DNA of 64,000 nucleotides from Actinomycetota bacterium (GCA_027314515.1 DAHVAR010000181.1:1-64000); one strand, 5' to 3'. Positions 24,840 to 34,329 are shown, counted from the first letter of the stretch. Translations and numbers: made by a program. Notes: generated by a model from the letters alone, not told the origin.

Positions 24840-26411
24840 CTACCGGCCAGCCCGGTTCAGGATCGCCGCGACCTGCGCGAGCGTTCCGTCATCGCCGACG
24901 TTGCCGGGAAAAACGACATAGGGCATGCCGATCACGCCGGCCGGGGCGTCGAGTGGCCGGAACACCGAGATCATGCCGGGAAACAACTGGCCGGCCACCT
25001 CGGCGCGGCGGATGCGCAAGCCGTGCAGTGCGACGTCGTGCGAGGTGACGCCGCCCTTCGCCACTATCCAGGCAGGCCTCGCGCCGTGGCCGCCCGCAGC
25101 CGGCGGGCTGACAGCCTGCCGGACGACGCTCGCCAGCGCCAGCGAGATTGCGCGGCCGGCCGCGAGGTTGTCCTCAGCGCCGCCAGCGGCCGTGACGGTG
25201 CGGCTGGTGGACAGCAGGACGTCTGATCGGCTCAGCGCGTCCGCCACCCGACGTGCCGCGACAGTTACTACCTCAGCTGCGCGCGGCAAGCCGCCCCGCG
25301 CCCCGCCTGCGCGCGGCAAGCCGCCCCGCGCCCCGCCGAGAATGGCGGGAACGCTGAGTTCGACGTCGATCACTGGGCAACGCGCGCGGAGTACGGCGAG
25401 CTGACGGCTGGTCTGCGCGACATGGGAGCCGGCCACGATCAGGCCGTGCCCGGCCTCATCCGGACGCCACGTCCGCAGTTCCGCGGCGCCAAGCGGCGGC
25501 CTCGGCTCCAGGCCGGCCAGGGCACGCACGAAGGACGGTCCGCTCCGGAAGCCGAACGACTTGCCCGCGGCCTCGGCCGCCAGCACCCCGCAGGCGATCG
25601 TCTCCAGGTCAGAGTATTCGGTGGCGTCGGCGACGACCCACGCCCCGCCTGTCACGCTCGCCAGCAGGCCGGCTACCCGGTCCGGCCCGCCGCGCCTGAT
25701 GTCGGCCAGGCTGATGCCGTGCACCTCGCCGGGCGAGATGGCACCGCCGGACTTCTCGCTGATGAAGGCCGCCAGGTCGGACGCGCGGTAGCCGAAGGCG
25801 GTGTCACGGGCGAACTCGGTCTCGCCGACCGGCACCAAGCCGGCCTCGGTGCGAGCCCAGTGGATCCCGGCCGCTGTCAGCCGTCCCGCCTCGATGAAAG
25901 CCGGGACCAGGAGCACGGCATCGAAGCCCGCTCCGCTCACCTCGCGGCGAGCCTCCTGCACCGCCGCGACTTCCGCGAGCAGGTGACCTCGCAGCGTCGA
26001 GTCACTGCGGCTGACGAGCTGAATTCGTCCCCTCCGGCCGGTGACACCGCCGGCGCCGGAGATTCGTCCGGCGGCGGCGACCCGCGCGGCAGCGGCAATC
26101 AGGCCGCGAGCGACCTGCACCGTTAGCTCTGCCGCAGCCGGCTCGGCCAGGCTGCGCGTATTCGTCAGGACAAAACATGTTGCGGCCGGCCCGGCCAGTG
26201 CGGCCCCGTACGCATCGTCGTCGCCGGCCGTCACGACCTGCACGCCATGCACGGCCTGCGAGCCGGTCGGATCATCGTCGAGGACGCCGAGGAGCACGCC
26301 GTCCGCGGCGCGCATCGCGCGGATCCGCTCCCGCAGCCGCGCGCCGTCGCGGCGGGCTCTCGGCAGGGAGCCGAAGACCTCCGAAGCGGTGGGCAAGCGA
26401 TCGGCAGGCAA
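24840..26411 (-). CDS. four-carbon acid sugar kinase family protein (DUF1537)
   Basis: 523 residues. DUF1537 two-domain kinase: N-terminal LLGVLDDDPTGSQAVHGV substrate motif and LVSRSDSTLRGHLLAE; C-terminal ATP domain with VAGSHVAQTSRQLAVL, IVAKGGVTSHDVA and FPGNVGDDGTL. This family phosphorylates threonate, erythronate and related acids (OtnK/DtnK types). It is divergent from a DenD-like dehydrogenase, which fits erythronate-type catabolism. A 10-residue segment (GARGGLPRAG) is duplicated in tandem at about residue 360, in a surface loop by position. No aldolase or PdxA-type partner is in the window. Confidence 0.88.
   Translation of the reverse strand: MPADRLPTASEVFGSLPRARRDGARLRERIRAMRAADGVLLGVLDDDPTGSQAVHGVQVVTAGDDDAYGAALAGPAATCFVLTNTRSLAEPAAAELTVQVARGLIAAAARVAAAGRISGAGGVTGRRGRIQLVSRSDSTLRGHLLAEVAAVQEARREVSGAGFDAVLLVPAFIEAGRLTAAGIHWARTEAGLVPVGETEFARDTAFGYRASDLAAFISEKSGGAISPGEVHGISLADIRRGGPDRVAGLLASVTGGAWVVADATEYSDLETIACGVLAAEAAGKSFGFRSGPSFVRALAGLEPRPPLGAAELRTWRPDEAGHGLIVAGSHVAQTSRQLAVLRARCPVIDVELSVPAILGGARGGLPRAGGARGGLPRAAEVVTVAARRVADALSRSDVLLSTSRTVTAAGGAEDNLAAGRAISLALASVVRQAVSPPAAGGHGARPAWIVAKGGVTSHDVALHGLRIRRAEVAGQLFPGMISVFRPLDAPAGVIGMPYVVFPGNVGDDGTLAQVAAILNRAGR
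25278..25337 (-). repeat. perfect 30-bp tandem duplication inside the DUF1537 kinase gene
   Basis: Two exact 30-base copies, 25278-25307 and 25308-25337, add ten residues in frame (GARGGLPRAG-type repeat). Because the unit is a multiple of three, the reading frame is kept. The lack of any difference between copies suggests a recent slippage event, or a contraction-expansion site that varies between strains. Confidence 0.9.
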
Positions 26412-26499
26412 CCGCGCGTTCCCGGCTAAATCAGGGAGAAGCGACAGGGCATAACATCACTGTATTCGGCGTGCCGATCGCCTGCAGGCTGGAGGCAAC

Positions 26500-27519
26500 G
26501 TGACGAACGTGCTGGTCACCGGTGGCGCCGGCTTCCTTGGTGCGCGCCTGGCCCGGCAGTTGCTGGCCACCGGCGCGCTGGCTGCGGGCGGCGCTCCGGC
26601 GCAACCGCTGACCCGGCTGACCCTGGTGGACCGGGTGCCGCCGCCCGCGGACCTCACCGCCGACCACCGGGTCACCGCGATCGTCGGCGACCTCACCGAC
26701 CTGCTCGAGCCCGGCCGGGCTGGCCCCTCGCTCGCTAGCACAGCCGCACTGGCGCCCGCTGACGTGATCTTTCACCTGGCCGCAGCGGTGAGCGCGGAAT
26801 GCGAAGCCGACTTCGATCTCGGCATGCGGGTGAACCTCGGCGCCACGCAGGCGCTGCTCGAGCGCTGCCGCGCCGCGACGTCAAGCCCGGTCGTGGTGTT
26901 CGCGAGCTCGCTGGCAGTCTTCGGCGCCTCCGCCGAGCACCCGCTCCCCCGCGTCGTCGACGATCACACGATGCCGAATCCGCAGTCCAGCTACGGCATG
27001 CAGAAGCTGATCTGCGAGCAGTTGCTGGCCGATTACACCCGGAAGGGGTTCCTGCGCGGGCGGGCCGTGCGGCTGATGACGGTCAGCGTGCGGCCAGGGC
27101 GACCCAATGCGGCGGCATCCGGCTTCCTGTCCGGCATCATCCGCGAGCCGCTGGCCGGCCGGCCTGCGAGGTGCCCTGTCGGTCCGCTGACCGAGGTCGC
27201 GCTCAGCTCGCCCGCCAGGGCCATCGACGGGCTGCTGTGCGCGGCCGCCGCTTCCGACGCGGCCTGGGGCGACCAGACCCCGGTCAACCTGCCGGCTCTC
27301 ACGGCCACCGTGGCCGGCCTGGTCGCAGCGCTGGAGCGGGTTGCCGGGCCGCAGGTCAGCGCGCTGATCGACTGGCTTCCGGACCCGGCGGTTGCGGCGA
27401 TCGTGGCAGGCTGGCCCGCCCGCTTCCGCACCGACCGGGCAGCGCGCCTGGGCCTGCGCCCCGACCCCGACTTCGAGTCGGTCATCCGCATGTACCTGGC
27501 CGAGACCATGATCACGTAA
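26500..27519 (+). CDS. NAD-dependent epimerase/dehydratase, DenD-like (D-erythronate dehydrogenase type)
   Basis: 339 residues from GTG 26500 (GGAGG upstream). Extended short-chain dehydrogenase: NVLVTGGAGFLGARLAR Rossmann motif, FHLAAAVSAECEADFDLGMRVN, and the active site SSYGMQKLICEQLL (YxxxK). The 'aavS.eaEadfdlgmrvN' region and the later TVSVRPGRPNAAASGF are hallmarks of the DenD group, which oxidises D-erythronate to 2-oxo-tetronate. The divergent DUF1537 kinase would phosphorylate the product. Substrate choice is inferred from this pairing. Confidence 0.8.
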   Translation: MTNVLVTGGAGFLGARLARQLLATGALAAGGAPAQPLTRLTLVDRVPPPADLTADHRVTAIVGDLTDLLEPGRAGPSLASTAALAPADVIFHLAAAVSAECEADFDLGMRVNLGATQALLERCRAATSSPVVVFASSLAVFGASAEHPLPRVVDDHTMPNPQSSYGMQKLICEQLLADYTRKGFLRGRAVRLMTVSVRPGRPNAAASGFLSGIIREPLAGRPARCPVGPLTEVALSSPARAIDGLLCAAAASDAAWGDQTPVNLPALTATVAGLVAALERVAGPQVSALIDWLPDPAVAAIVAGWPARFRTDRAARLGLRPDPDFESVIRMYLAETMIT

Positions 27520-27582
27520 GCATCGCGGCCGCCGGCGGTAGAATTCCCTTCGTGCTCATGACGGTAAGGCTAGTGACGGGGG

Positions 27583-28476
27583 GTGAGGGTGACCGTGGCA
27601 CTGCCCTTTGATTCCGCGGCGAAGTTCCAGGAGTACGCCCGTCCGGAGATGCTCGTCAGCACCGAATGGCTGGCCGGGCACCTGCAGGATCCGGGCCTGG
27701 TGGTGGCCGAGTCCGACGAGGATGTGCTGCTCTACGAGACCGGCCACATCCCCGGCTCGGTCAAGCTGGACTGGCACACCGAGCTGAACGACCCGGTCAC
27801 TCGCGACTACGTCGACGGACCAGGGTTCGCCCGGCTGATGTCCGCCAAGGGCATCAGCCGGGACAGCACGCTGGTCCTGTACGGTGACCGGAACAACTGG
27901 TGGGCCGCGTACGCGCTGTGGGTCTGCACGCTGTTCGGTCACCCCGATGTCCGGCTGCTGGACGGGGGCCGGGCGAAATGGATCGCCGAGGGCCGCGACA
28001 TCACCACCGAGGTGCCGCAGCGGCCGCGCTCGGACTACCCGGTCATCGACCGCGACGACAGCCAGTTCCGTGCCTTCCGCGATGACGTGCTCGCGCACCT
28101 CGGCCAGCCGCTGATCGATGTCCGCTCGCCCGGCGAGTACACCGGCGAGCTTCTGCACATGCCGGACTACCCGCAAGAAGGCGCGCTCCGGGGCGGCCAC
28201 ATCCCTGGCGCCAGGAGCGTGCCCTGGTCGCGGGCGGCTGCCGACGATGCCACGTTCCGCCCGCGCCAGGAGCTTGAGGCGATCTACGCGGGTGAGGCGG
28301 GCCTCCGGCCGGCGGACGAGGTGGTGGTGTACTGCCGGATCGGTGAGCGGTCCAGCCACACCTGGTTCGTTCTGCACCACCTGATGGGCTACCCGCATGT
28401 CCGCAACTACGACGGTTCCTGGACGGAGTGGGGCAACTCGGTGAAGGCGCCAATCCGCCGCGGGGAGAATCCGTGA
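27583..28476 (+). CDS. two-domain rhodanese-type sulfurtransferase
   Basis: 297 residues from GTG 27583, with a G-rich ribosome site upstream. Two rhodanese domains are present: an inactive N-terminal one ([30 protein letters not shown]) and a C-terminal one with the persulfide Cys in [15 protein letters not shown]. The layout fits thiosulfate:cyanide or 3-mercaptopyruvate sulfurtransferases (SseA/CysA group). It overlaps the SufE-like gene by 4 bp, so the persulfide sulfur is probably handed to SufE. Confidence 0.88.
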   Translation: MRVTVALPFDSAAKFQEYARPEMLVSTEWLAGHLQDPGLVVAESDEDVLLYETGHIPGSVKLDWHTELNDPVTRDYVDGPGFARLMSAKGISRDSTLVLYGDRNNWWAAYALWVCTLFGHPDVRLLDGGRAKWIAEGRDITTEVPQRPRSDYPVIDRDDSQFRAFRDDVLAHLGQPLIDVRSPGEYTGELLHMPDYPQEGALRGGHIPGARSVPWSRAAADDATFRPRQELEAIYAGEAGLRPADEVVVYCRIGERSSHTWFVLHHLMGYPHVRNYDGSWTEWGNSVKAPIRRGENP

Positions 28477-28916
28477 CCGCGGCCGGCACGCTCAATCCCC
28501 GGCTGCAGGAGATCGCCGAGGATTTCACCGCGCTTACCGGCCCTGAGCGGCTGCAGTTGCTGCTGGAGTTCGCGGGCGATCTGCCGCCGCTGCCTGCCCG
28601 CTATGCCGATCACCCGGACCTGCTTGAAGCCGTGCCCGAGTGCCAGTCGCCGCTGTTCCTGGCGGTCGAGACCGACGCCGAAGGCACCGTCCACCTGTTC
28701 TTCGACGCGCCGCCCGAGGCGCCGACCACGCGCGGTTTCGCCGGCATCCTGCACGCCGGGCTGGACGGTCTGGATGCGGAGCAGATTCTGCAGACACCCG
28801 GCGAGTTCTCTGCCCAGCTCGGCCTGCAGGATCTGGTCAGCCCGCTGCGGCTGCGCGGCATGGCGGCAATGCTGGCCAGGATCAAGCGGCAGGTTCGCGA
28901 CCAGCAGCGGCCCTAA
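28473..28916 (+). CDS. SufE-family sulfur-acceptor protein
   Basis: 147 residues from GTG 28473, overlapping the rhodanese stop. SufE fold: [24 protein letters not shown] at the N-terminus, the acceptor Cys in [14 protein letters not shown], and [19 protein letters not shown]. SufE proteins take sulfur from desulfurases for Fe-S cluster assembly. Pairing with a rhodanese rather than a SufS cysteine desulfurase is the usual actinobacterial arrangement and suggests a sulfur relay. Confidence 0.88.
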   Translation: MTAAGTLNPRLQEIAEDFTALTGPERLQLLLEFAGDLPPLPARYADHPDLLEAVPECQSPLFLAVETDAEGTVHLFFDAPPEAPTTRGFAGILHAGLDGLDAEQILQTPGEFSAQLGLQDLVSPLRLRGMAAMLARIKRQVRDQQRP

Positions 28917-29019
28917 CCCGGGCTTTGCCTGCCGCTGCGGCACGAGTCAGCGTGGCTGGGTATGACGACCTGGGCACGTGCAGCGAGGTGCGCGCCCAGG
29001 GTTACCCAGGGGAGCGATC

Positions 29020-29244
29020 ATGAACTGTCCGCACCAGCCGCCCTGCCCCCCGGCAGCGGCGCCGGACTGCGAGGCCGCGCATGTCGTGGCCGCGCACCCG
29101 GAACAGGGCTGGAGCCTGCTGTGCAACGGCGTCGTCATCTTCGACGACACTGGTGACCTGCTGCCCGACGGACGGATAATCACGCCGCACCGGGCCAGGC
29201 TGGACCTCGAACTCGTGCCGTCCGGCGGTCGCGGCCGCCCATGA
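29020..29244 (+). CDS. small DUF5999-family protein
   Basis: 74 residues from ATG 29020, with GGGGAG eight bases upstream. The pattern MNCPHQPPCP...DCEAAHVV...HPEQGWSLLCNGVVIFDDTGDLLPDG matches the widespread short actinobacterial protein DUF5999, which has conserved cysteines that might bind a metal. The function of the family is not known. The gene stands alone, and its stop codon lies at the start of a repeat block. Confidence 0.85.
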   Translation: MNCPHQPPCPPAAAPDCEAAHVVAAHPEQGWSLLCNGVVIFDDTGDLLPDGRIITPHRARLDLELVPSGGRGRP

Positions 29245-29330
29245 CCGGACCCGCCGTCTCGCGGGCGGACCCGCCGTCTCGTGACCGGACCCGCCGCTCG
29301 CGGGCGCACCCGCCATCTCGCGGGCGGCTG
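29242..29330 (+). repeat. imperfect tandem repeat, unit about 40 bp
   Basis: Two copies of a unit beginning TGACCGGACCCGCCG start at 29242 and 29282, and each contains a shorter internal repeat of the type GACCCGCCGTCTCG-CGGGC. The inverted GCGGG/CCCGC content could form hairpins, so it may also serve as a terminator for the DUF5999 gene. No gene overlaps it. Confidence 0.65.
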
Positions 29331-29448
29331 GCTGGCTCGCCCCCGCTCTATCACCCCCGCGACGCCGCCGGCAGCGGCCGCCGGGCGTAGTATCACGTCG
29401 CCCCATCTCATGCCTTTTCCCCCCGGCCACGAGGAGACGACGTCAGCC

Positions 29449-29895
29449 ATGGCAGCCACGCTTCAGGAGATCCTGCTCGCCCCGGACACCCAGCCGCAGG
29501 TAGTCGCGGACTGTTATAACCTAATTGAGCAGGAAGTGTCTGACAAGTCCGGGATCGCCGGAACGGCAGTGAAGCTCGCCTACAAGACGGCTGTCGCCGT
29601 CGCCCCCGGCTACATCCGCTCCACGATCGAGAACCTGCTGCCGGGCTTCACCGAGAAGCTTCAGCCGTTCTGGGCTGACTTCGTCGCGTCCGGCAGTGCC
29701 GAGTTCGGCGACTACCTCACCAAGCGGCCCGACGAGGTGTCGGAGGCGCTGCTGTCGATTACCGACGCAGCGGCGGAGAAGTCGCAGCGCTCGGCCATCG
29801 TCAAGGCGTACCGGACCGTGCGCGGCAGCGCTGGCAGGCAAATCGAGGCTGCCCTGCCGCGCCTGGGCGACCTGGTGCAAAAATACGCCGGCTGA
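29449..29895 (+). CDS. DUF6918-family protein, unknown function
   Basis: 148 residues from ATG 29449; a GAGGAG lies about 12 bases upstream. Entirely helical: LQEILLAPDTQPQVVADCYNLIEQEVSDKSGIAG, then AVAPGYIRSTIENLLPGF, and GDYLTKRPDEVSEALLSITDAAAEKS. This is a common actinobacterial family without known function (DUF6918 by recall). No signal peptide or membrane segment is seen. It lies 70 bp before the acyl-CoA ligase gene but need not be functionally linked. Confidence 0.75.
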   Translation: MAATLQEILLAPDTQPQVVADCYNLIEQEVSDKSGIAGTAVKLAYKTAVAVAPGYIRSTIENLLPGFTEKLQPFWADFVASGSAEFGDYLTKRPDEVSEALLSITDAAAEKSQRSAIVKAYRTVRGSAGRQIEAALPRLGDLVQKYAG

Positions 29896-29965
29896 CTCTC
29901 GCCGCTTCCGGGGCGCGCGCCGGTAATCTCGGCTGCAATGTGGTCACCTCGCCTGGAGGGTGCCG

Positions 29966-31519
29966 ATGTTCGCACGGCAGCATGCTCTGGATCACCCCGG
30001 CAAGCCCGCCATCATCATGGCCACCTCCGGCGAGACGGTCAGCTACGCCGAGTTCGAGGCCCGTGCCAACCAGGCGGCGCATCTGCTCCGGGACGCTGGC
30101 CTGCGGCGCGGGGACCACATCTCGGTCCTCATGGAGAACAGCATCCGCATGCTCGAGATCGAAGCGGGCGCGGAACGGGCCGGCCTGTATTACACGCTGA
30201 TCAACAGCTACCTCACCGCAGCCGAGGTTGCTTACATCGTGACCAACTCCAGGTCCCGGTTGCTGTTCAGCTCGGCGGCCACGCACGCAGTGGCCGCAGC
30301 GGCGGCGGCACAGTGCCCGCAGCTTGAGCGCCTGCTGCTGGCGGGCATGAGGGCCGGCAGCGCTACCGCCTCCGAATCGTACGAGGCCGTCGTCGCCGGC
30401 TATCCGGCTGACCCGGTCGCCGGCGAGTCCCTTGGCGCCGCCATGCTCTACTCGTCGGGCACTACCGGGCAGCCTAAGGGCGTGCTGCGGGACTTGCCGG
30501 AAGTCCCGCCGGGCGAGGCGCTGCCGGTGATGGACTTCGTCCGGGGCATGTTCGGCTTCCGGGACGGCATGACCTACCTCAACCCGGCACCTCTCTACCA
30601 CTCGGCACCGCAGGCGAGCGTGGCGGCAGCACTCCGGCTCGGTGCCACGGTCGTGGTAATGGAGCACTTCGATGCAGAGCAGTGGCTCGCGCTGGTCGAG
30701 CGGTACCGGGTAACTCACTGCCAGATGGTCCCGGTTATGTTCAGCCGGCTGCTCCGGCTGCCAGAGCGAACCCGGACGAGGTATGACACCTCGTCGCTGG
30801 AGTGCATCGTGCATGCCGCCGCGCCCTGCCCGGTGCACGTCAAGAAGGCGATGATCGACTGGCTCGGCCCGATCATCACCGAGTACTACGGCGCGACCGA
30901 GGGCAACGGGTTCACCTTCTGCGACAGCGCGGACTGGCTTACCCATCCGGGTACCGTCGGCCGGCCCATACTCGGCGAACTGCTGATACTCGATGACGAC
31001 GGAAATGACTGCCCGACCGGCGATGACGGGACTATCTGGTTCCGCGGCGCGACCGCGTTCCAGTATTTCGGGGATCCGGCCAAGACCGCGGACAGCCGCC
31101 GGGACAGCGGCAGCACCAGCACCGTCGGCGATGTCGGCCACGTTGACGCGGACGGATACCTGTACCTCACCGACCGTAAGAGCTACATGATCATCTCTGG
31201 CGGGGTGAACATCTACCCGCAAGAGACGGAGAACTTGCTCTCCGGGCATCCCGCGGTCCTGGATGTGGCAGTAATAGGCGTCCCGAACGACGACCTCGGC
31301 GAGGAGGTGAAGGCAGTGGTGCAGCTCACCGATCCGGCTGCGGCAGGCCCTGAACTCGCGGCCGAGCTCATCGCCTACTGCCGGGACCGGCTGGCCCATT
31401 TCAAGTGCCCGCGCACGATCGACTTCGTGCCCGATCTCCCCCGCTCCCCCACCGGCAAGCTGTACAAGCGGTTCCTGCGGGACGCCTACTGGGCGGGGCA
31501 CGAAACATCGATCGTGTAG
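29966..31519 (+). CDS. acyl-CoA synthetase (FadD-type AMP ligase)
   Basis: 517 residues from ATG 29966 (GGAGG six bases upstream). ANL-superfamily ligase: AMLYSSGTTGQPKGV (A3 P-loop), ITEYYGATEGNGFTF (A5), GDVGHVDADGYLYLTDRKSYMIISGGVNIYPQE (A7-A8 hinge) and the catalytic Lys in PRSPTGKLYKRFLRD. Such enzymes activate fatty or aromatic acids as AMP esters and form CoA thioesters. It is followed within 11 bp by an MDR reductase and then an F420-type enzyme, suggesting a small catabolic operon, perhaps for a hydrophobic acid. The substrate is unknown. Confidence 0.88.
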   Translation: MFARQHALDHPGKPAIIMATSGETVSYAEFEARANQAAHLLRDAGLRRGDHISVLMENSIRMLEIEAGAERAGLYYTLINSYLTAAEVAYIVTNSRSRLLFSSAATHAVAAAAAAQCPQLERLLLAGMRAGSATASESYEAVVAGYPADPVAGESLGAAMLYSSGTTGQPKGVLRDLPEVPPGEALPVMDFVRGMFGFRDGMTYLNPAPLYHSAPQASVAAALRLGATVVVMEHFDAEQWLALVERYRVTHCQMVPVMFSRLLRLPERTRTRYDTSSLECIVHAAAPCPVHVKKAMIDWLGPIITEYYGATEGNGFTFCDSADWLTHPGTVGRPILGELLILDDDGNDCPTGDDGTIWFRGATAFQYFGDPAKTADSRRDSGSTSTVGDVGHVDADGYLYLTDRKSYMIISGGVNIYPQETENLLSGHPAVLDVAVIGVPNDDLGEEVKAVVQLTDPAAAGPELAAELIAYCRDRLAHFKCPRTIDFVPDLPRSPTGKLYKRFLRDAYWAGHETSIV

Positions 31520-31530
31520 GGGGTTAGCCG

Positions 31531-32679
31531 ATGGCGGCACAGATTCCGGTCGAGGGCCTGCAACTGCGCTCGCTGGTCCGCTCCGATCGGGTACTTGAGG
31601 TCTGCCTGACGTCCGTGACCGTGCCCGCGCCGGGCCCCGCGGAGGTGATCGTACGGGTCGAGGCTGCCCCGGTTAACCCGTCCGACCTGGGCCTGCTCTT
31701 CGCCGGCGCGGACCTGACCAGCGCGGTGCTGACCGGTTCACCGCACCGGCCGCTGCTCACGGCCAGGATCCCCGATGCCGCCATGCCCGCGCTGGCAGGG
31801 CGGGTCGGCGTGCCGCTGCCGGTCGGCAACGAGGGCGCGGGCACGGTGATCGCAGCGGGGTCGTCGGCGGAGGCGCAGGCGCTGCTCGGCACGACCGTGG
31901 CGGTGGCGGGCGGCGGCATGTACGCGCAGTACCGGACCGTCAGCGCGGCGGCCTGCCTGCAACTGCCCCCCGGCACCCCGGCCATCGAGGGCGCATCGTC
32001 GTTCGTCAACCCGATGACGGTGCTCGGCATGGTGGAGACCATGCGGCTGGAAGGTCACGCCGCCCTGGTGCACACCGCGGCCGCATCCAACCTCGGCCAG
32101 ATGCTCAACCGGCTCTGCATCGCCGAGCAGATCCCGCTCGTCGCCATCGTGCGCAAGCCGGCCGAGGCAGCGCTGCTGCATGCCGCCGGGGCCAGGTACG
32201 TGTGCAACTCTGCGGCGCCGGACTTTGCCAGCGACCTGACGGCGGCCGTGCGCGAGACCGGAGCCACGCTGGCCTTCGACGCTGTCGGCGGCGGCAGGCT
32301 CGCCAGCCAGATCCTGACCAGCATGGAGGCCGCGGCCAGCAGCGCAGCAGAGTCCTACAGCCGATACGGGTCGGCGGTGCACAAGCAGGTCTACATCTAC
32401 GGCTCACTGGACCGCGGGCCTACCGAACTGACTCGCGGCTACGGCATGGCCTGGGGTGTCGGCGGCTGGCTGCTCACCCCGTTCCTGCAGAAAGTCGGCC
32501 CGGCCGAGGTAGCCAGGCTGCGCCGCAGGGTCGCGGCCGAGCTCGCGACCACGTTCGCGAGCAGCTACGCCGGTCAACTGCCGCTCGCCGGTGCGCTCGC
32601 GCCCAGCGCGGTCGCTGAGTACTCGCGGATGGCGACCGGTTCTAAGTACCTGATCGTCCCGACGCAAGACCAGACGTAG
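31531..32679 (+). CDS. MDR-superfamily (zinc-independent) alcohol dehydrogenase/quinone reductase-like protein
   Basis: 382 residues. GroES-like N-terminal domain (VEAAPVNPSDLGLLFAG, VGNEGAGTVIAAG) and a Rossmann domain (ALVHTAAASNLGQMLNRLC, YVCNSAAPDF, FDAVGGGRLASQIL). No structural or catalytic zinc cysteines are apparent, as in quinone-reductase-like members. Close spacing to the preceding ligase gene points to cotranscription. It would use NAD(P)H on an enone or quinone type substrate, which I cannot identify. Confidence 0.8.
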   Translation: MAAQIPVEGLQLRSLVRSDRVLEVCLTSVTVPAPGPAEVIVRVEAAPVNPSDLGLLFAGADLTSAVLTGSPHRPLLTARIPDAAMPALAGRVGVPLPVGNEGAGTVIAAGSSAEAQALLGTTVAVAGGGMYAQYRTVSAAACLQLPPGTPAIEGASSFVNPMTVLGMVETMRLEGHAALVHTAAASNLGQMLNRLCIAEQIPLVAIVRKPAEAALLHAAGARYVCNSAAPDFASDLTAAVRETGATLAFDAVGGGRLASQILTSMEAAASSAAESYSRYGSAVHKQVYIYGSLDRGPTELTRGYGMAWGVGGWLLTPFLQKVGPAEVARLRRRVAAELATTFASSYAGQLPLAGALAPSAVAEYSRMATGSKYLIVPTQDQT

Positions 32680-32750
32680 CGACGGCGGCTCATCGCCGGC
32701 AGCCGCGCTGCTCATACTCCCCCGACGCATCCGGAGAGGCGGGACCGAAC

Positions 32751-33758
32751 ATGCTCATCGACGCGGGCGCAGAGATCGCCGCCACTCCGCAGCGCATCGA
32801 GTCCGCGGCTGTCGCGGCCGAGGCCGACGGCTATGACGGGTTCAGCGTTCCGGAGACGCGGCATGATCCGTTCGTCTGCGCCGCGCTGGCCGCCCGTGCC
32901 ACCGGGCGCATCAGCCTGCGGTCCTCGATCGCGGTGGCGTTCGCCCGCAACCCGATGAACGTGGCCGTGCTAGCCAACGACATCCAGCTGATCTCCGGCG
33001 GCCGGTTCCAGCTCGGTCTCGGCTCGCAGGTGCGGCAGCACATCGAGCGGCGCTACTCGATGCCGTGGTCTCAGCCGGCCGCCCGGATGGAGGAGTTCAT
33101 CGCCGCCGTCCGGGCGATCTGGCACACCTGGGCCACCGGCGAGCGGCTCGCCTTCCGCGGCTCCTTCTACCGGCACACCCTGATGACCGACTTCTTCAAC
33201 CCTGGGCCGAATGCTTCCGGCAATCCGCCGGTGCTGCTGGCGGCGGTCGGCGAGCGGATGACTGCCGTGGCTGGCCGCGGCGCCGACGGGTTGCTCTGCC
33301 ATAGCTTCACGACCGAGGCATACCTGCGGGAACGCACGATGCCCGCGCTGCGCGCCGCTCGCGGCACCCTGGACGGATTCGAGGTCTGCCTGCCGGTGTT
33401 CGTCGTGACCGGGAGCGACGGCCAAGCCAGGGCGGCAGCCGAGGCCGGCGTGCGCGAGCAGATCGCTTTCTACGGCTCGACGCCTGCCTACCGGCCAGTC
33501 CTCGACCTGCACGGCTGGGGTGCGCTGCACGAGCAGCTCAACCTGCTGTCCAGGCGGCAGGAATGGGCGGCCATGGGCCGGCTGATCTCTGACGATGTGC
33601 TGGCCGCTTTCGCGGTCGCCGGCGATCCCGGTCAGGTGGCCGCCGAGGTGGCAGCCCGGTTCGGCGACATTGCCACCCGGATCTCGGTCTACACGCCCTA
33701 TGCCGTCGATGCCGGGGCGCTGAGCGCAGTCACGGCGGCGTTGCGCGCTGCCCGGTGA
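32751..33758 (+). CDS. LLM-class, probably F420-dependent oxidoreductase
   Basis: 335 residues. Luciferase-like monooxygenase fold: GYDGFSVPETRHDPFVCAALAARATGRISL, IAVAFARNPMNVAVLANDIQLISGGRFQLGLGSQV and PVLLAAVGERMTAVAGRGADGLL. This is the pattern of the F420-dependent subfamily common in mycobacteria and other actinomycetes (TIGR03617-like by recall). It would transfer hydride from F420H2 to, or oxidise, a substrate linked to the preceding ligase and reductase. It is the last gene before the dormancy island. Confidence 0.82.
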   Translation: MLIDAGAEIAATPQRIESAAVAAEADGYDGFSVPETRHDPFVCAALAARATGRISLRSSIAVAFARNPMNVAVLANDIQLISGGRFQLGLGSQVRQHIERRYSMPWSQPAARMEEFIAAVRAIWHTWATGERLAFRGSFYRHTLMTDFFNPGPNASGNPPVLLAAVGERMTAVAGRGADGLLCHSFTTEAYLRERTMPALRAARGTLDGFEVCLPVFVVTGSDGQARAAAEAGVREQIAFYGSTPAYRPVLDLHGWGALHEQLNLLSRRQEWAAMGRLISDDVLAAFAVAGDPGQVAAEVAARFGDIATRISVYTPYAVDAGALSAVTAALRAAR

Positions 33759-33779
33759 GCCGAAAGCGCAGCCAGGCAC

Positions 33780-33793
33780 GGGACTTAAGACCC
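33780..33793 (+). promoter_or_regulatory. DosR-like box before a universal stress protein gene
   Basis: GGGACTTAAGACCC agrees at 13 of 14 positions with the core of the mycobacterial DosR consensus (GGGACTWWAGTCCC). It lies 98 bp before ATG 33892. Best-matching member of the site series that continues through the rest of the window. Confidence 0.7.
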
Positions 33794-33891
33794 GGTGGCT
33801 GATAGCCGTTGGCCCTGCCGTTGTCCCTTCCCGGCCGGCATGCTCACACCAGTGGGCTGCCGTGCTGACAGCTCCGGGAAGAGGGATGAAG

Positions 33892-34329
33892 ATGTCAGGC
33901 ATAGTCGTGGGCATCGACGGATCGCAGAATGCCAGTCACGCCCTTGACTGGGCGATGGCGGAGGCCGCCTTGCGCAAGACGCAGCTCACCGCGGTCGCGG
34001 TCGTCGCGGTGCCGGCGAGTGCCGGAACCGGCCTTCCGGCCCCCGTGCTCGGTGACGACGAGCGAGTGGCAGCAACCCGCAAGTCGGCGGAGGCAGCGGT
34101 CGAAGCCGCCGCAGCCAAGCTCGGATCGGCTAAGCCGGAGTCGGTCACCGTGGCGACGGTGCCGGGGTTTCCGGCGGAGGCGCTCATTGACGCAGCCGAA
34201 GACAGCGACCTTCTCGTCGTAGGCGCCCGCGGTGCCGGCGGATTCGCCTCGCTCCTCCTCGGCTCGGTCAGCAACCAGGTAGTGCACCACGTCAGCTGCC
34301 CGGTCGTGGTCGTGCCCGCGGCAAGATAG
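33892..34329 (+). CDS. universal stress protein (UspA family)
   Basis: 145 residues from ATG 33892 (GAGGGA at good spacing; ATG 33886 is the alternative). Single Usp domain: IVVGIDGSQNASHALDWAM at the start, and the ATP-binding GARGAGGFASLLLGSVSNQVVHHVSCPVVVV near the end, with the G-2x-G-9x-GS pattern. ATP-binding Usp proteins are prominent DosR-regulon members in mycobacteria and slow growth under hypoxia. A strong DosR-like box upstream supports the same control here. Confidence 0.9.
   Translation: MSGIVVGIDGSQNASHALDWAMAEAALRKTQLTAVAVVAVPASAGTGLPAPVLGDDERVAATRKSAEAAVEAAAAKLGSAKPESVTVATVPGFPAEALIDAAEDSDLLVVGARGAGGFASLLLGSVSNQVVHHVSCPVVVVPAAR

Noticed and set aside
29242-29330. Possible CRISPR array
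   Set aside because: Only two imperfect units with no unique spacers; it is a simple tandem repeat.
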